DNA of 64,000 nucleotides from Ruegeria sp. HKCCD4315. GTDB lineage: Bacteria; Pseudomonadota; Alphaproteobacteria; Rhodobacterales; Rhodobacteraceae. Both the position numbers and the translations under genes were made by a program. Numbering within the stretch: position 1 is the first letter of the stretch; each line of letters begins with the position of its first letter. The notes under the pieces are model-generated. The model saw nothing but the letters and a program-made list of their open reading frames with translations. It ran no database searches and had not been told where the DNA came from. Shown here in pieces: positions 34,458-43,293 of this stretch. The stretch is from assembly GCF_013112245.1 (NCBI RefSeq), contig NZ_WVRN01000002.1:744001-808000 (forward strand), given 5' to 3'.

Positions 34458-35714
34458 TCAGTCGCCACCCAGCTCATTTACCGCAGCGAGAAGACGAGCG
34501 ATTTCCTGTTCTGTGTTGTAGTGGCAAAACGAAATGCGGATACAGTCCGGCAGACCCAACGGTGTCAGAACATTACCCGAATAGTGGTCCGCTTTGCGGG
34601 TGTGGGTGCGGATGCCTTGCTGGTTCAGTACTTCAACTACGTCTTCCGAGGCTTTGTCTTTGACCACGATAGAAACCAACCCCTCGCGCGCCGGGTTTTC
34701 TGCCCCTGCCAAAATGGTCACGTGATCCATGTCGCGTAGTCCCGGCAGGTTGCCTGTGCCGTTTATTGCAGTGTTGGTCAGATGCGTTTCATAGGCGTGA
34801 ATAGCGTGACCTGCGGCCTCGATCCGCTTGCGAGGGTCGGTTTCATCCGAAACTTCGCCACCCAGCCAATCGAAATACGAAACCACGTCCGATACTGTCG
34901 CGTAAGACCCGGTGTCGCGGGTACCGAACTCCCACCCTGTGGCGGGTGCGTCGATCAGCATATCATGCGGCAGCGCGCTTAGCTTGTCAGAGATCCAGGC
35001 AATGCCATAGCCATGGCGCGAGAAAACTTTGTAGGGCGAGATCGCGTAGCCATCGACATTATACGCATCCAGGTCCAGTTGCCCGTGTGCCGCGTGCTGG
35101 ATGCCATCAACAACAATCAAACAGTCCGGCGCAACCGCCCGAATGGCCGCAGAAATTGCAGCGACATCCATACCCATGCCCGTGACGGGTGACGCATGCA
35201 GGATCGTCGCCACGGCCACATCCGGAGTCATAAGTGCGGCATAGTCCTGAGGTGTTACCAGACCTGTTTCATTGTCATGGGGCACGTTGACATAGTCCAG
35301 ACCTGCGATCTCAGCCCAACGTCGCGCGGCACTGCGGGTAGCGGGGTGCTCGATGGACGACCCGATCACCTTGGACCCTTTTGGCGCGGCCAAGCAGGCC
35401 GTGCGGATCATGCGGAACAACAGTTCCGTCCCGCTTTCCCCGGCAAAGAACTGACCAGACGAGGCGTTCATGAACACGGCCAGATCTTGCTTGGCCTTGT
35501 TGATGACGCCCTGGGTGCCCTGCCCCGCTGGGTTGATACGGCCCGGATTGTCCGGGATCGCTGCATAAAAGGCCGAGGTTTCCGCGACTGATTTCAGCGT
35601 CAACGCACCACCTGCGTTCTCGAAAAAGATCCGTTCACCTTGAAACGGGCAGGAATCGACATGCGCGAACCGGTTACGGATTGCTTCGATGAGGGCGGGA
35701 TTGTCTTGGATCAT
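34458..35714 (-). CDS. Class V PLP-dependent enzyme, cysteine-desulfurase-like
   Basis: A 418-residue fold-type I PLP protein of the class V/NifS-like group. Asp203 and His206 (in VVDGIQHAAH) support the cofactor ring, and Lys229 (in AISPYKVFSRHG) is the aldimine lysine. It starts with a helix and then RIFFENAGGALT, typical of the desulfurase-like subgroup with poorly known functions. It follows the DUF4392 gene by 19 bp and is the last gene of a five-enzyme operon. No Fe-S or sulfur genes are nearby, so a catabolic beta-elimination or transamination fits better than Fe-S assembly. Confidence 0.85.
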   Translation of the reverse strand: MIQDNPALIEAIRNRFAHVDSCPFQGERIFFENAGGALTLKSVAETSAFYAAIPDNPGRINPAGQGTQGVINKAKQDLAVFMNASSGQFFAGESGTELLFRMIRTACLAAPKGSKVIGSSIEHPATRSAARRWAEIAGLDYVNVPHDNETGLVTPQDYAALMTPDVAVATILHASPVTGMGMDVAAISAAIRAVAPDCLIVVDGIQHAAHGQLDLDAYNVDGYAISPYKVFSRHGYGIAWISDKLSALPHDMLIDAPATGWEFGTRDTGSYATVSDVVSYFDWLGGEVSDETDPRKRIEAAGHAIHAYETHLTNTAINGTGNLPGLRDMDHVTILAGAENPAREGLVSIVVKDKASEDVVEVLNQQGIRTHTRKADHYSGNVLTPLGLPDCIRISFCHYNTEQEIARLLAAVNELGGD

Positions 35715-35733
35715 TGTTCAGTCCTGTAAGTTT

Positions 35734-36747
35734 TCAGAGCGCGCGGCTCACGATCGTGCGGCAAAGCTCGGCCACCGCGATATGGCTTTGGCGTGGGAAA
35801 CCGTCGACACTGTCATCGACGATCCCGTGAGTTGAGTTGATCAGGCCGCTGGCGACCATCGTTTCTAGCAATAGGGCCTCTCGGTCTGGTGTGTGCAGCA
35901 GTTTCGCGTCACCCGCACGAGCGGCCATTGCTGCGGCAATTGCAGTGCAGCCCCAGTTTGAACAAGCGGCTGTCACCAGCACATCACAGCTGGTCACTGC
36001 CCCAATGCCACCGCCGCATCCGCATTGGCATTTATCTCCGTACGGTACGTGTGCCTTGACGTGGTCGGCGACTTTGCCCATGCCAATCTCGTTGCCGCCA
36101 TCTCCGACTGCGACAACAGGAATACCGCGCTCCAAAGCCAGATCGAACAGGAAATCAACACGCGCACGACCCATTCCATAGTCGATACCGCGCATGGAAT
36201 GATAAACACCGAATTCATTGCGCCCAACCCGTTCTGTCGAGAACAGAAGGTCGGGTTTCAGGTCTGACAGCAGCATTTCTGCCTGCGCCTGCCCGCCCGC
36301 GTCATCGGTCGCGTATGGCAACATGACAATCGTGGCCAGGCTTTTGTCAGCCTTGGCAATCGCCGCCTGTTCCAGCGTCACCGGAAACAACCCCGCTGCC
36401 TGACAGGTTTTGCGAATTGCAGGCAGCAGAGTTTCTTCGCACAACATCACGCAGGTCACGTTCCGCGCCAGCACCAAAGCCCTTGCAATCGCCGCCGCAC
36501 CCGAGGGGCCATCGTTTTCGCCCAAATCCGGCGTGATCCAAGCGCGCGAGACCGAACCGGTGGTCAACACAACCGTTCCACCCTCGGGCACCGCCATCAG
36601 TGCTTCCGCTGCCGCACCGATCAACGAGCGACCTTCCAGCGCACGTGCGGCCTCGAACAGGTGCTCGACGCCACGCTCGCCCATGTCGATATTCACCAAC
36701 TGGTCCAGCCGGGTGTCCAGCCGGGTGATCAGAGTCGTATCGGCCAT
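35734..36747 (-). CDS. DUF4392 protein, D-glutamate cyclase-like
   Basis: A 337-residue protein resembling the C-terminal domain of mammalian D-glutamate cyclase (DGLUCY). Shared motifs are GENDGPSGAAAIARAL near residue 75, and AVGDGGNEIGMGKVADHVK near 210. It also carries TAACSNWGCTAIAAAMA near 255. The mammalian enzyme dehydrates D-glutamate to 5-oxo-D-proline. A cysteine cluster, DKCQCGCGGG near residue 235, is unusual and not expected in the mammalian domain. The N-terminal DUF1445 domain of DGLUCY is absent. Its ATG directly abuts the stop of the SelA-like gene, so the two are probably partners. Confidence 0.82.
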   Translation of the reverse strand: MADTTLITRLDTRLDQLVNIDMGERGVEHLFEAARALEGRSLIGAAAEALMAVPEGGTVVLTTGSVSRAWITPDLGENDGPSGAAAIARALVLARNVTCVMLCEETLLPAIRKTCQAAGLFPVTLEQAAIAKADKSLATIVMLPYATDDAGGQAQAEMLLSDLKPDLLFSTERVGRNEFGVYHSMRGIDYGMGRARVDFLFDLALERGIPVVAVGDGGNEIGMGKVADHVKAHVPYGDKCQCGCGGGIGAVTSCDVLVTAACSNWGCTAIAAAMAARAGDAKLLHTPDREALLLETMVASGLINSTHGIVDDSVDGFPRQSHIAVAELCRTIVSRAL

Positions 36748-38010
36748 TCACATGTCTCCAAACAGTGTTGCCGCGAACCATGTTTTGTCGTTCAAATTCT
36801 GCGCCGTCTGGCGCATTGCCGACATCAAACAGTCAGCCACCGCCACTGCGCCTCCGGCGCGGGCCACGGCACCAGATGTTGGTTTCAACCGGATCGAAAC
36901 ACGCCCGCCGGGTTGACCATGTGTATTGACCGTCACAATGCCTTTGTCACGCAACATCAACATACCAATCGCGGCCGTAACTTCGGCAGGGACGACATTG
37001 ACCTTTTCGAATCCAGCCATGCCAAGAACGATTTCCATCGCGTCTTGTTCGTCAATTTTCGGGCCCAGCGCTGATCGCGTTACCTGACCTTTCCCCAATG
37101 CGGCTTCCAACGCATCGGCCAGGTCGTGCCCATCCTGTGCCTCTTGCAGCAACAGGTCCGGAGTGAACCCCTGTAAACTGCGCATTGCACCAACAGCAAC
37201 GGGCGCGCGGGCTTCCATGCCCAATTCGCTGGCTTTGGCCTGCACGGGGACCAACACAACCGGGTCGCCACAAAGAACTCCGGCACGCGGGCCGGACAAA
37301 CCTGCCTTGTCCGCATTGGTGATGACCAGATCGGCCCCAAAGGAAAGCGACGCCCCACCGCCATGCAGAACAGGGCGGAACCGCGCCCCGTAAGCGTCGT
37401 CAAGGAACGTGACGCAGCCCGCATTTTTGCCTGCCGCCACCGCGTCGCGGATCAGGTCATCGCACAGCATGGACAGCTCTGAAGTGACAGGCGTGATCAC
37501 AAACAACGCAGGGCTGTCCTCGGCTAACGCCTGTTTGACAGACTCCAGATCGTGAACTTCACGGACCTGCACATTGGCCAGCCGCGCTCCGCGCAGAACC
37601 GAGGCATGGCTCCGGTCACCTTTTGCAACCAATGACAACACCGGCTTGCCTGTGGCATGCGCCAATACAGTTGCAACGATCCCGGCGCTTGTACGGTTCA
37701 CCACCGCTGCAGCTTCGTGCCCCTGCCCACCCATATGAGCTATTGCGGCTTGGCGCAGTTCTTCGCCAAAAAGGCCGGGACCGATCCATTCTTCGCACAG
37801 CAGGCTCAGATCGCCCGGGGTTGCTGGGTAGAAGCGCAGGTTTCCAGTGCAGATGGCGATCTTGTCGATACCTTCGCGTGCTACGAAATCCGCGGCGACG
37901 CGACCGGCCTGCGCGAGTCTGCGCACCTCATCCGCCGAGCCTTGCAGCAGCGCCCCCCGGGCGTATCCCACACCCGGATCAATGGTATTGCCGAAGCGAT
38001 CCGTGCTCAC
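36748..38010 (-). CDS. SelA-like PLP-dependent enzyme of unknown reaction
   Basis: A 420-residue fold-type I PLP protein related to selenocysteine synthase SelA and to SelA-like ammonia lyases (the D-glucosaminate-6-phosphate ammonia-lyase group). Asp205 in TFLDDAYGARF would bind the pyridine nitrogen, and Lys235 in VITNADKAGLSGPRAG the cofactor. I chose GTG 38010, which overlaps the aldehyde dehydrogenase stop as GTGA; the ATG at 38040 would need a 34-bp overlap. True SelA function is unlikely: no selB, selD or selenocysteine tRNA is near, and the gene lies in a catabolic operon. An amino-acid ammonia lyase or racemase-like activity is a reasonable guess. Confidence 0.75.
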   Translation of the reverse strand: MSTDRFGNTIDPGVGYARGALLQGSADEVRRLAQAGRVAADFVAREGIDKIAICTGNLRFYPATPGDLSLLCEEWIGPGLFGEELRQAAIAHMGGQGHEAAAVVNRTSAGIVATVLAHATGKPVLSLVAKGDRSHASVLRGARLANVQVREVHDLESVKQALAEDSPALFVITPVTSELSMLCDDLIRDAVAAGKNAGCVTFLDDAYGARFRPVLHGGGASLSFGADLVITNADKAGLSGPRAGVLCGDPVVLVPVQAKASELGMEARAPVAVGAMRSLQGFTPDLLLQEAQDGHDLADALEAALGKGQVTRSALGPKIDEQDAMEIVLGMAGFEKVNVVPAEVTAAIGMLMLRDKGIVTVNTHGQPGGRVSIRLKPTSGAVARAGGAVAVADCLMSAMRQTAQNLNDKTWFAATLFGDM

Positions 38011-39491
38011 GCGCCACCCTCGATATTGATGGTGACACATTTGCGGTAAGTATAGGCCTCAAGTGCGCCTTCGATCGAGTATTCGCTGCCCATGCCCGAT
38101 TGCTTGGTGCCGCCATAAGACATACCGGGGATTTGCCCGCCGCCCTGATTGACCTGTATCCAACCCGCATCGATGGCACGCGTCAGGCGCGTGATGCGGC
38201 TGACATCATGAGTGAATAGAAACGCGGCCAGCCCGTAATGGGTGTCATTGGCCATGGCGATGACTTCTTCTTCCGTCTCGAAGGGGATGGCGACCATAAC
38301 CGGGCCGAACACCTCTTCCCGCGCGATGCGCCAATTGTTGTCGACGCCGGTGATGATGGTCGGGTTGGGACAGAAGCCGGCCGGATCCTCAGCCGGAGTT
38401 TCCCCGATCAGGAAAGTGGCCCCTTCGGCTTCGGCTTCGGCCACATAGGCGCGGATCTCGCCATAGCGTTCAGCGTTCACGACCGCGCCCATATCTACAT
38501 CCGGATCCAGCGCGTCGCCCACATTCAGTGCGGCGGATTTCTCGGCAACCTTGGGCATCAGCTCGTCCCAGATATCCTTGTGCACAAACAGCCGTGAACC
38601 CGCGGTGCAGCTTTGACCCTGACGGGCAAAGCGCATGGCATTCGCCACCTGCTGCGCTGTGCTGTCCAGACGACCATCGGCAATGGCGTCTGGGAAGACG
38701 ATTGTGGGGGATTTACCGCCCAGTTCCAGAGTCAGCTTGGCGATGCGATCAGCCGTGGCCCTGCCGATCAGTTTGCCAACCTCGCTTGAGCCGGTAAAGG
38801 ACACCTTGTCGATGCCCGTATGCGAAGCAAGTGCTGCGCCTGCTTCTTCACCCAGTCCCGTCACAACATTGAAGACGCCAGGCGGGAACAGACCATCCGC
38901 AAGTTCAGCCAGTTTCAGGATAGCCAGCGGTGCGTCTTCGGCCGGTTTCAGCACCAGACAATTCCCGGTCGCCAGTGCCATCGAAATCTTCACCGCCCCC
39001 AACTGCAAAGGAGAGTTCCAGGGGATGATCGACCCGACAACCCCATGCGGTTCGCGCGTGGAATAACTGAGTAATCCAGGCCCAAGCGGCAGAGTCTCGC
39101 CTTTTTGTTCAACCGCCACGCCGCCGTAATATTTGAGAACACCGGCAGCCCCCATCGCCTCGCCGCGCGATTGCGTCTTGATGGCGTTACCGGACTCTGC
39201 CGCCAAGACACGGGCCACCTCTTCAGCGTTTTCTTCCAGGCGACGTCCGAGTTCGGTGAGCAGTTTTCCACGCTCACTCGCAGCCAAAGCGCGCCACGCT
39301 GGCAACGCGGCACGGGCGGCGGCGACAGCCAAATCGACCTCGGTTGACGTGCCGCGACCAACTTCGCAGATCGGCGCACGGCGCGAGGGGTTTTCGATCT
39401 CGAGTCGCCCTTCAGGCCAATGCCAAGCCCCGTTGATATAGTTTCCAGCCAAACCCGCATCGGGCAGTTTCGGTTCCAGCGGTGTTGTCAT
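38007..39491 (-). CDS. Aldehyde dehydrogenase
   Basis: A 494-residue aldehyde dehydrogenase with cofactor segment VGSIIPWNSPLQLGAVKIS, base glutamate in LTLELGGKSPTIVF and nucleophile in RQGQSCTAGSRLF. The ATG at 39491 follows AAGGAGA. It is the second gene of the operon after a class III aminotransferase (114-bp gap) and is translationally coupled to the SelA-like enzyme. With the aminotransferase it forms a transamination/oxidation pair for an omega-amino acid or diamine. The exact substrate is unknown. Confidence 0.9.
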   Translation of the reverse strand: MTTPLEPKLPDAGLAGNYINGAWHWPEGRLEIENPSRRAPICEVGRGTSTEVDLAVAAARAALPAWRALAASERGKLLTELGRRLEENAEEVARVLAAESGNAIKTQSRGEAMGAAGVLKYYGGVAVEQKGETLPLGPGLLSYSTREPHGVVGSIIPWNSPLQLGAVKISMALATGNCLVLKPAEDAPLAILKLAELADGLFPPGVFNVVTGLGEEAGAALASHTGIDKVSFTGSSEVGKLIGRATADRIAKLTLELGGKSPTIVFPDAIADGRLDSTAQQVANAMRFARQGQSCTAGSRLFVHKDIWDELMPKVAEKSAALNVGDALDPDVDMGAVVNAERYGEIRAYVAEAEAEGATFLIGETPAEDPAGFCPNPTIITGVDNNWRIAREEVFGPVMVAIPFETEEEVIAMANDTHYGLAAFLFTHDVSRITRLTRAIDAGWIQVNQGGGQIPGMSYGGTKQSGMGSEYSIEGALEAYTYRKCVTINIEGGA

Positions 39492-39605
39492 CCCTGTTCT
39501 CCTTGGCAGGCTGGGGCAATTCAAAATAAGGCGCGCCGCCGAAAGTTGGGAGAGCCGGCGGCGCAGAGATCAGGCGAGAGCAAATGCCCAACCTCAATAA
39601 CGTAA

Positions 39606-40982
39606 TCAGGTTTTGGCGCGCACCACAGCCCAGGCATCGTCCAACGCGCCTTTGAACCGCTCTGTTGCGATATCGATCTCATCCTCGTTGATAATCAGCG
39701 GCGGCATAAAGCTCATTCGATCACCGATTGCTCGCAGATAGAGGCCCCGATCATGGGCAAAGTTCTGCACAAGTTCACCGACTTTCCAAGAGGGATCGAA
39801 CGGTTCACGGGCTTTAGCGTCTTTCATAAGCTCAAAGCCGCAGAACAGGCCGACACCGCGCACCTCGGCGACCAGCGGATGGTCTGCCATGGCGTGGCAT
39901 TTTTCCAGGAACCGTGTCGAGACTTTGCGGACGTGGCCCACCAGATCCATTTCATCGTAAATGTCCAAAGCCTCAAGCCCAACGGCAGCGCCAACCGGGT
40001 GACCGGCGTATGTGTACCCGTGACCAAAAGTACCGACCTCATCCGAGTTTTTCATCATGTCGGCATACATCTCGTCCTTGAACATCAGGGCAGAGATTGG
40101 GAAAAACGCGGCCGAAAGCGCCTTGGCGCAAGAGATCATGTCAGGCTCCAGCCCCCAGGTCTGAGAACCCCACATATTGCCGGTTCGACCAAAGCCGCAA
40201 ACCACCTCGTCAGCCAGAAACTTGATGTCATACTTGCGCAGAACCGCCTGCATTTCCTTCCAGTAGCCTTCAGGCGGCATCAGCGCGCCGCCACCGGAAA
40301 TGGCGGGCTCGGCGAAGAAAGCTGCAACAGTTTCAGGACCTTCCGCCAGAATCAGCTCTTCGAATTTTGCAGCCATCCGGGCCGAGAACTCTTCTTCGCT
40401 CTCGCCATCTATGTGGAAGCGATAATAGTTCGGCAGCTCGGTATGCTTGAACTCGGGCAGCGGCAGACCGAATTTGGCGTGCATATGTGGCTGACCGGAC
40501 AGCGAAACCGTAGCGATTGTGTTGCCGTGGTAACCCCGCACCCGCCCAATGATCTTGCGGCGGTTCGGCTCGCCTTTGGCAGTGTTGGTGTACCACAACA
40601 GTTTGATTGCGGTGTCGTTCGCCTCGGACCCCGAACACTGGAACATCACCCGGTCCATATCAACCGGAGCCATACCAATCAGACGCTCACCCAACTCCGC
40701 AACCCGTGGATGTGAACGATTGTAGAATGTGGGCGCAAAAGGCAGCACATCCATTTGCCGCTTTGCCGCGTTTGACAGACGTTCGTTGTGGTAACCCAGC
40801 GACACGCACCCCAGCCCGGAAAAACCATCGATGATCTCGCGCCCTTCGCTGTCATAGATGAAAACCCCCTTACCATGAGTGATCATCGTCGGGCCGTTCT
40901 CGGCATGTTGGCGCAGATTAGACTGAGGATGGACGTGATGGGCCTTGTCCTGTTCGATCGCGCGTCGGGCGTCAACGTTCAT
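39606..40982 (-). CDS. Class III (omega) aminotransferase
   Basis: A 458-residue omega-aminotransferase. It shows the cofactor phosphate segment FQCSGSEANDTAIKLLWY, the aspartate segment IKFLADEVVCGFGRTG, and the aldimine lysine in ISCAKALSAAFFP. It differs from the enzyme at 18737-20089 in its N-terminus and active-site loops, so the two probably have different substrates. It is the first gene of the operon running down to 34458, under the divergent LysR at 41089. TGAA/TTCA repeats lie in the promoter region. Confidence 0.9.
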   Translation of the reverse strand: MNVDARRAIEQDKAHHVHPQSNLRQHAENGPTMITHGKGVFIYDSEGREIIDGFSGLGCVSLGYHNERLSNAAKRQMDVLPFAPTFYNRSHPRVAELGERLIGMAPVDMDRVMFQCSGSEANDTAIKLLWYTNTAKGEPNRRKIIGRVRGYHGNTIATVSLSGQPHMHAKFGLPLPEFKHTELPNYYRFHIDGESEEEFSARMAAKFEELILAEGPETVAAFFAEPAISGGGALMPPEGYWKEMQAVLRKYDIKFLADEVVCGFGRTGNMWGSQTWGLEPDMISCAKALSAAFFPISALMFKDEMYADMMKNSDEVGTFGHGYTYAGHPVGAAVGLEALDIYDEMDLVGHVRKVSTRFLEKCHAMADHPLVAEVRGVGLFCGFELMKDAKAREPFDPSWKVGELVQNFAHDRGLYLRAIGDRMSFMPPLIINEDEIDIATERFKGALDDAWAVVRAKT

Positions 40983-41031
40983 GGGGGATGCTCCAAAAGA
41001 AAACCTGGCGGGACTTCACCTTGTTATTGAC

Positions 41032-41076
41032 TGAATTTCAATTTCGAAGTTTTTTGGTTTTTGTGAATTTTTTTCA
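41032..41076. promoter_or_regulatory. Divergent aminotransferase-LysR control region with TGAA/TTCA dyads
   Basis: TGAATTTCA (41032-41040) and TGAATTTTTTTCA (41064-41076) are two interrupted dyads in the 106-bp gap. The first lies within TGAATTTCAAT, whose complement ATTGAAATTCA recurs in the other LysR promoter at 47240-47250. These are plausible LysR contacts, unproven. Confidence 0.35.
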
Positions 41077-41088
41077 GGCTAGAAACAC

Positions 41089-42015
41089 ATGAAACCGCTG
41101 CTTGACCTGCGCCACCTGCAACTGATCCAAGCCATCAACGAAACGGGTCGGATCACCGATGCCGCCAAGAAACTGGGGGTGACGCCATCGGCCCTTTCGC
41201 ACCGTCTGCGCGAGGCCGAGCGCCGCCTTGACGTGCCCCTTTTCACCCGAATGCACAAGAAACTGCGTCGCACACCGGCGGCGGACTATATGGCAATCGT
41301 GGCCGAACGCATCCTGACCGACCTTAGCCGTGCAGAAGAAGACGTGCGGCGCATGAACGCCAACGTCCAGCATGTGGTGCGTCTGTCGGTCGAAGCTTAC
41401 AGCAACTATCGCTGGTTGCCTTCTTTCATCAAATATATGAAATCGCGCACCGACGGGATCGATATCCAGATCATGGCGGGCGCACGTAGCGATCCGCTGA
41501 CCGGTCTTTTGAACCGGCATCTGGACATTGCGATTACTTCGGGCACGGTTTCGCAAGCGGGGCTCAGCAGCATCAAACTGTTCGATGACCCCCTGCTTTA
41601 CATCATGCCACCGTCGCACCGACTGGCCGAGCGTGCATATGTCGAAGGCTCAGATATCGTAGGAGAGCCCTTTATCACTTATACAAAGATCCCAGAACCC
41701 GACCGGGAATTTGCATTGCTGTTCCGCCCGACGGACAGTTACCCGAAATGGGCTGCAACCGTTGAACTGCCCGAGGCAATTGTCGAGTTGGTCGCCTCGG
41801 ATCTGGGCACAAGCGTGCTGTCCAACTGGGCGCTGCAATCCGCGCTGAAAGAAGGTCGCATCGTTGGCGCGCAGGTCACTCAAGATGGCATCACTGTTCC
41901 CTGGCATGCCGTTTTGCGCTCGGAAGATTTGGAGGAAGGTGATCCGATTCATCAGATCGCAGAATTATTGTCTGAATGGTGTGGCTTACCGGGCTGTGGG
42001 TTTCACATAACCTGA
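41089..42015 (+). CDS. LysR-family transcriptional regulator
   Basis: A 308-residue LysR regulator. The N-terminal winged helix spans residues 1-65 (LRHLQLIQAINETGRITDAA, then KKLGVTPSALSHRLREAE), followed by the effector-binding domain. It is divergent from the five-enzyme operon that starts with the aminotransferase at 40982 and probably activates it in response to the pathway substrate. Recognition-helix sequence is close to the MetR-like branch, but homocysteine sensing is not implied. Confidence 0.88.
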   Translation: MKPLLDLRHLQLIQAINETGRITDAAKKLGVTPSALSHRLREAERRLDVPLFTRMHKKLRRTPAADYMAIVAERILTDLSRAEEDVRRMNANVQHVVRLSVEAYSNYRWLPSFIKYMKSRTDGIDIQIMAGARSDPLTGLLNRHLDIAITSGTVSQAGLSSIKLFDDPLLYIMPPSHRLAERAYVEGSDIVGEPFITYTKIPEPDREFALLFRPTDSYPKWAATVELPEAIVELVASDLGTSVLSNWALQSALKEGRIVGAQVTQDGITVPWHAVLRSEDLEEGDPIHQIAELLSEWCGLPGCGFHIT

Positions 42016-42046
42016 ACCCTAAGGTCAAAGTCTGGCTAAACCGCAG

Positions 42047-43153
42047 CTACAGGATTGTTCCAGGCGCAGACATGAGAGGTTTTTCGTTTTTCAGGTGGCG
42101 GTCTATCAGTTTCCGCTGTTGCTTGCCCGTAGGTATGAACCCGGCAGGCTCTGGCAACACGTCTGTCTGCGTCAGTTCCGGGAAAAGCGCGATGATCTCT
42201 TCCCGTGCCGCGTCGCTGATCGCTTTCAGCGCTTCGGGTCCGGTAAACAAACTCTCGGACGGCGTGCCTTCCGCGAAGACAATCTCGTGTCGATCAAACA
42301 GTAAATGGAAATACTCGACCTCCCGAACCGACTTGTCCACGTAAATCCCCGGAAGGCTTGTCAACTTGATTGCCGGAACAAGAACCTCTGAGACACCAAA
42401 CATGCGGCTGGCAATGGTCGAGCAAACCAGCATTCGGTGTTGCCGGGACACCAACAAATCCCGCTGCGGAAAGCCATTTCCAAGCGAACCGGCCAGAATT
42501 CGAACCGGGTAAAGTTTGGAATTGGTCCGAAGCTCTGCCTCTTCAACACGCCGCCTGCCGATCCACCGTAACGGCTGTGGGCCATGGTCCCGCGTTAGAA
42601 CAAGGTCCGACAAAGTGATCTGTTCGATTTGCTTTGGTCCGGTTGTCGTTGCGATCCACGTGGACCGGGTAAAGCACGGCACAAGTGTGTTTTCGTTGAT
42701 CGGCGGGCGGCCCCCAGATCCCGGGCCTTCTGCTGCCGAAATAACCTCAAGCGGTACCCCGCGCGGTGGGAAAGAGCCGACAAAAGCCACGCCTTCGGTG
42801 GTTCCGAACGAAGGAGACGAGCTAACAATGTTGACACCAAGTACCTGATAGGTTTGACCGGTGCTGTTGTCGCGCAGCGTAATGACGTATTCGGCCTCAA
42901 TACGCGTTCCATCGGAATAGGTGGTGCCATCAAATACCTGATCGCCGTTTAAACGCTGGTTCCCGTCGTTGTCGTCAAAATTGACGTCTGAACCACCGTC
43001 TGACACGTTCAGATCGGTCAATGGGCCAGTGCCGATCGTAATAAACTCGCCGACAAGGTTGGACCCATCACCCTGGCTGAAGCCACTCAGGCTTTCACCC
43101 CCGGTGATCAAAACCTGGCTGGCACCCAATGCATGTACGATATAGTCGGCCAT
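42047..43153 (-). CDS. Hint_2 (Hedgehog/intein-like) domain protein
   Basis: A 368-residue protein. Residues 1 to about 150 form a Gly/Asp/Ser-rich beta region with DVNFDDNDGNQRLNGDQVFDG. From Cys160 comes a Hint_2 domain with PCFTRSTWIATTTGPKQI, LVLTRDHGPQPLRWIG and VSRQHRML. Such proteins are abundant in roseobacters and often sit with secreted repeat proteins. The Hint fold may permit autocatalytic cleavage, with Cys160 as the nucleophile. There is no Sec signal, so export, if any, would be type I. The start is the ATG at 43153; the upstream frame was rejected. No functional link to the neighbouring B12 gene (140-bp gap) is evident. Confidence 0.82.
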   Translation of the reverse strand: MADYIVHALGASQVLITGGESLSGFSQGDGSNLVGEFITIGTGPLTDLNVSDGGSDVNFDDNDGNQRLNGDQVFDGTTYSDGTRIEAEYVITLRDNSTGQTYQVLGVNIVSSSPSFGTTEGVAFVGSFPPRGVPLEVISAAEGPGSGGRPPINENTLVPCFTRSTWIATTTGPKQIEQITLSDLVLTRDHGPQPLRWIGRRRVEEAELRTNSKLYPVRILAGSLGNGFPQRDLLVSRQHRMLVCSTIASRMFGVSEVLVPAIKLTSLPGIYVDKSVREVEYFHLLFDRHEIVFAEGTPSESLFTGPEALKAISDAAREEIIALFPELTQTDVLPEPAGFIPTGKQQRKLIDRHLKNEKPLMSAPGTIL

Positions 43154-43293
43154 GTGCCTGCTATTCCTGTTCAGCCCTCGTTTACAGGCTAATGGATATG
43201 CGGACCCTTGCAAACATATCCACAGGGCGATCCTTAACGAGTGTTACCTATTGGTCGTTGTTTCGCCTGACGCCGAGAGGAACGCGGTGATCA

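Noticed and set aside
36748..38010. True selenocysteine synthase (SelA)
   Set aside because: Only the PLP fold is shared. No selB, selD or selenocysteine tRNA nearby, and the gene is locked in a catabolic operon.
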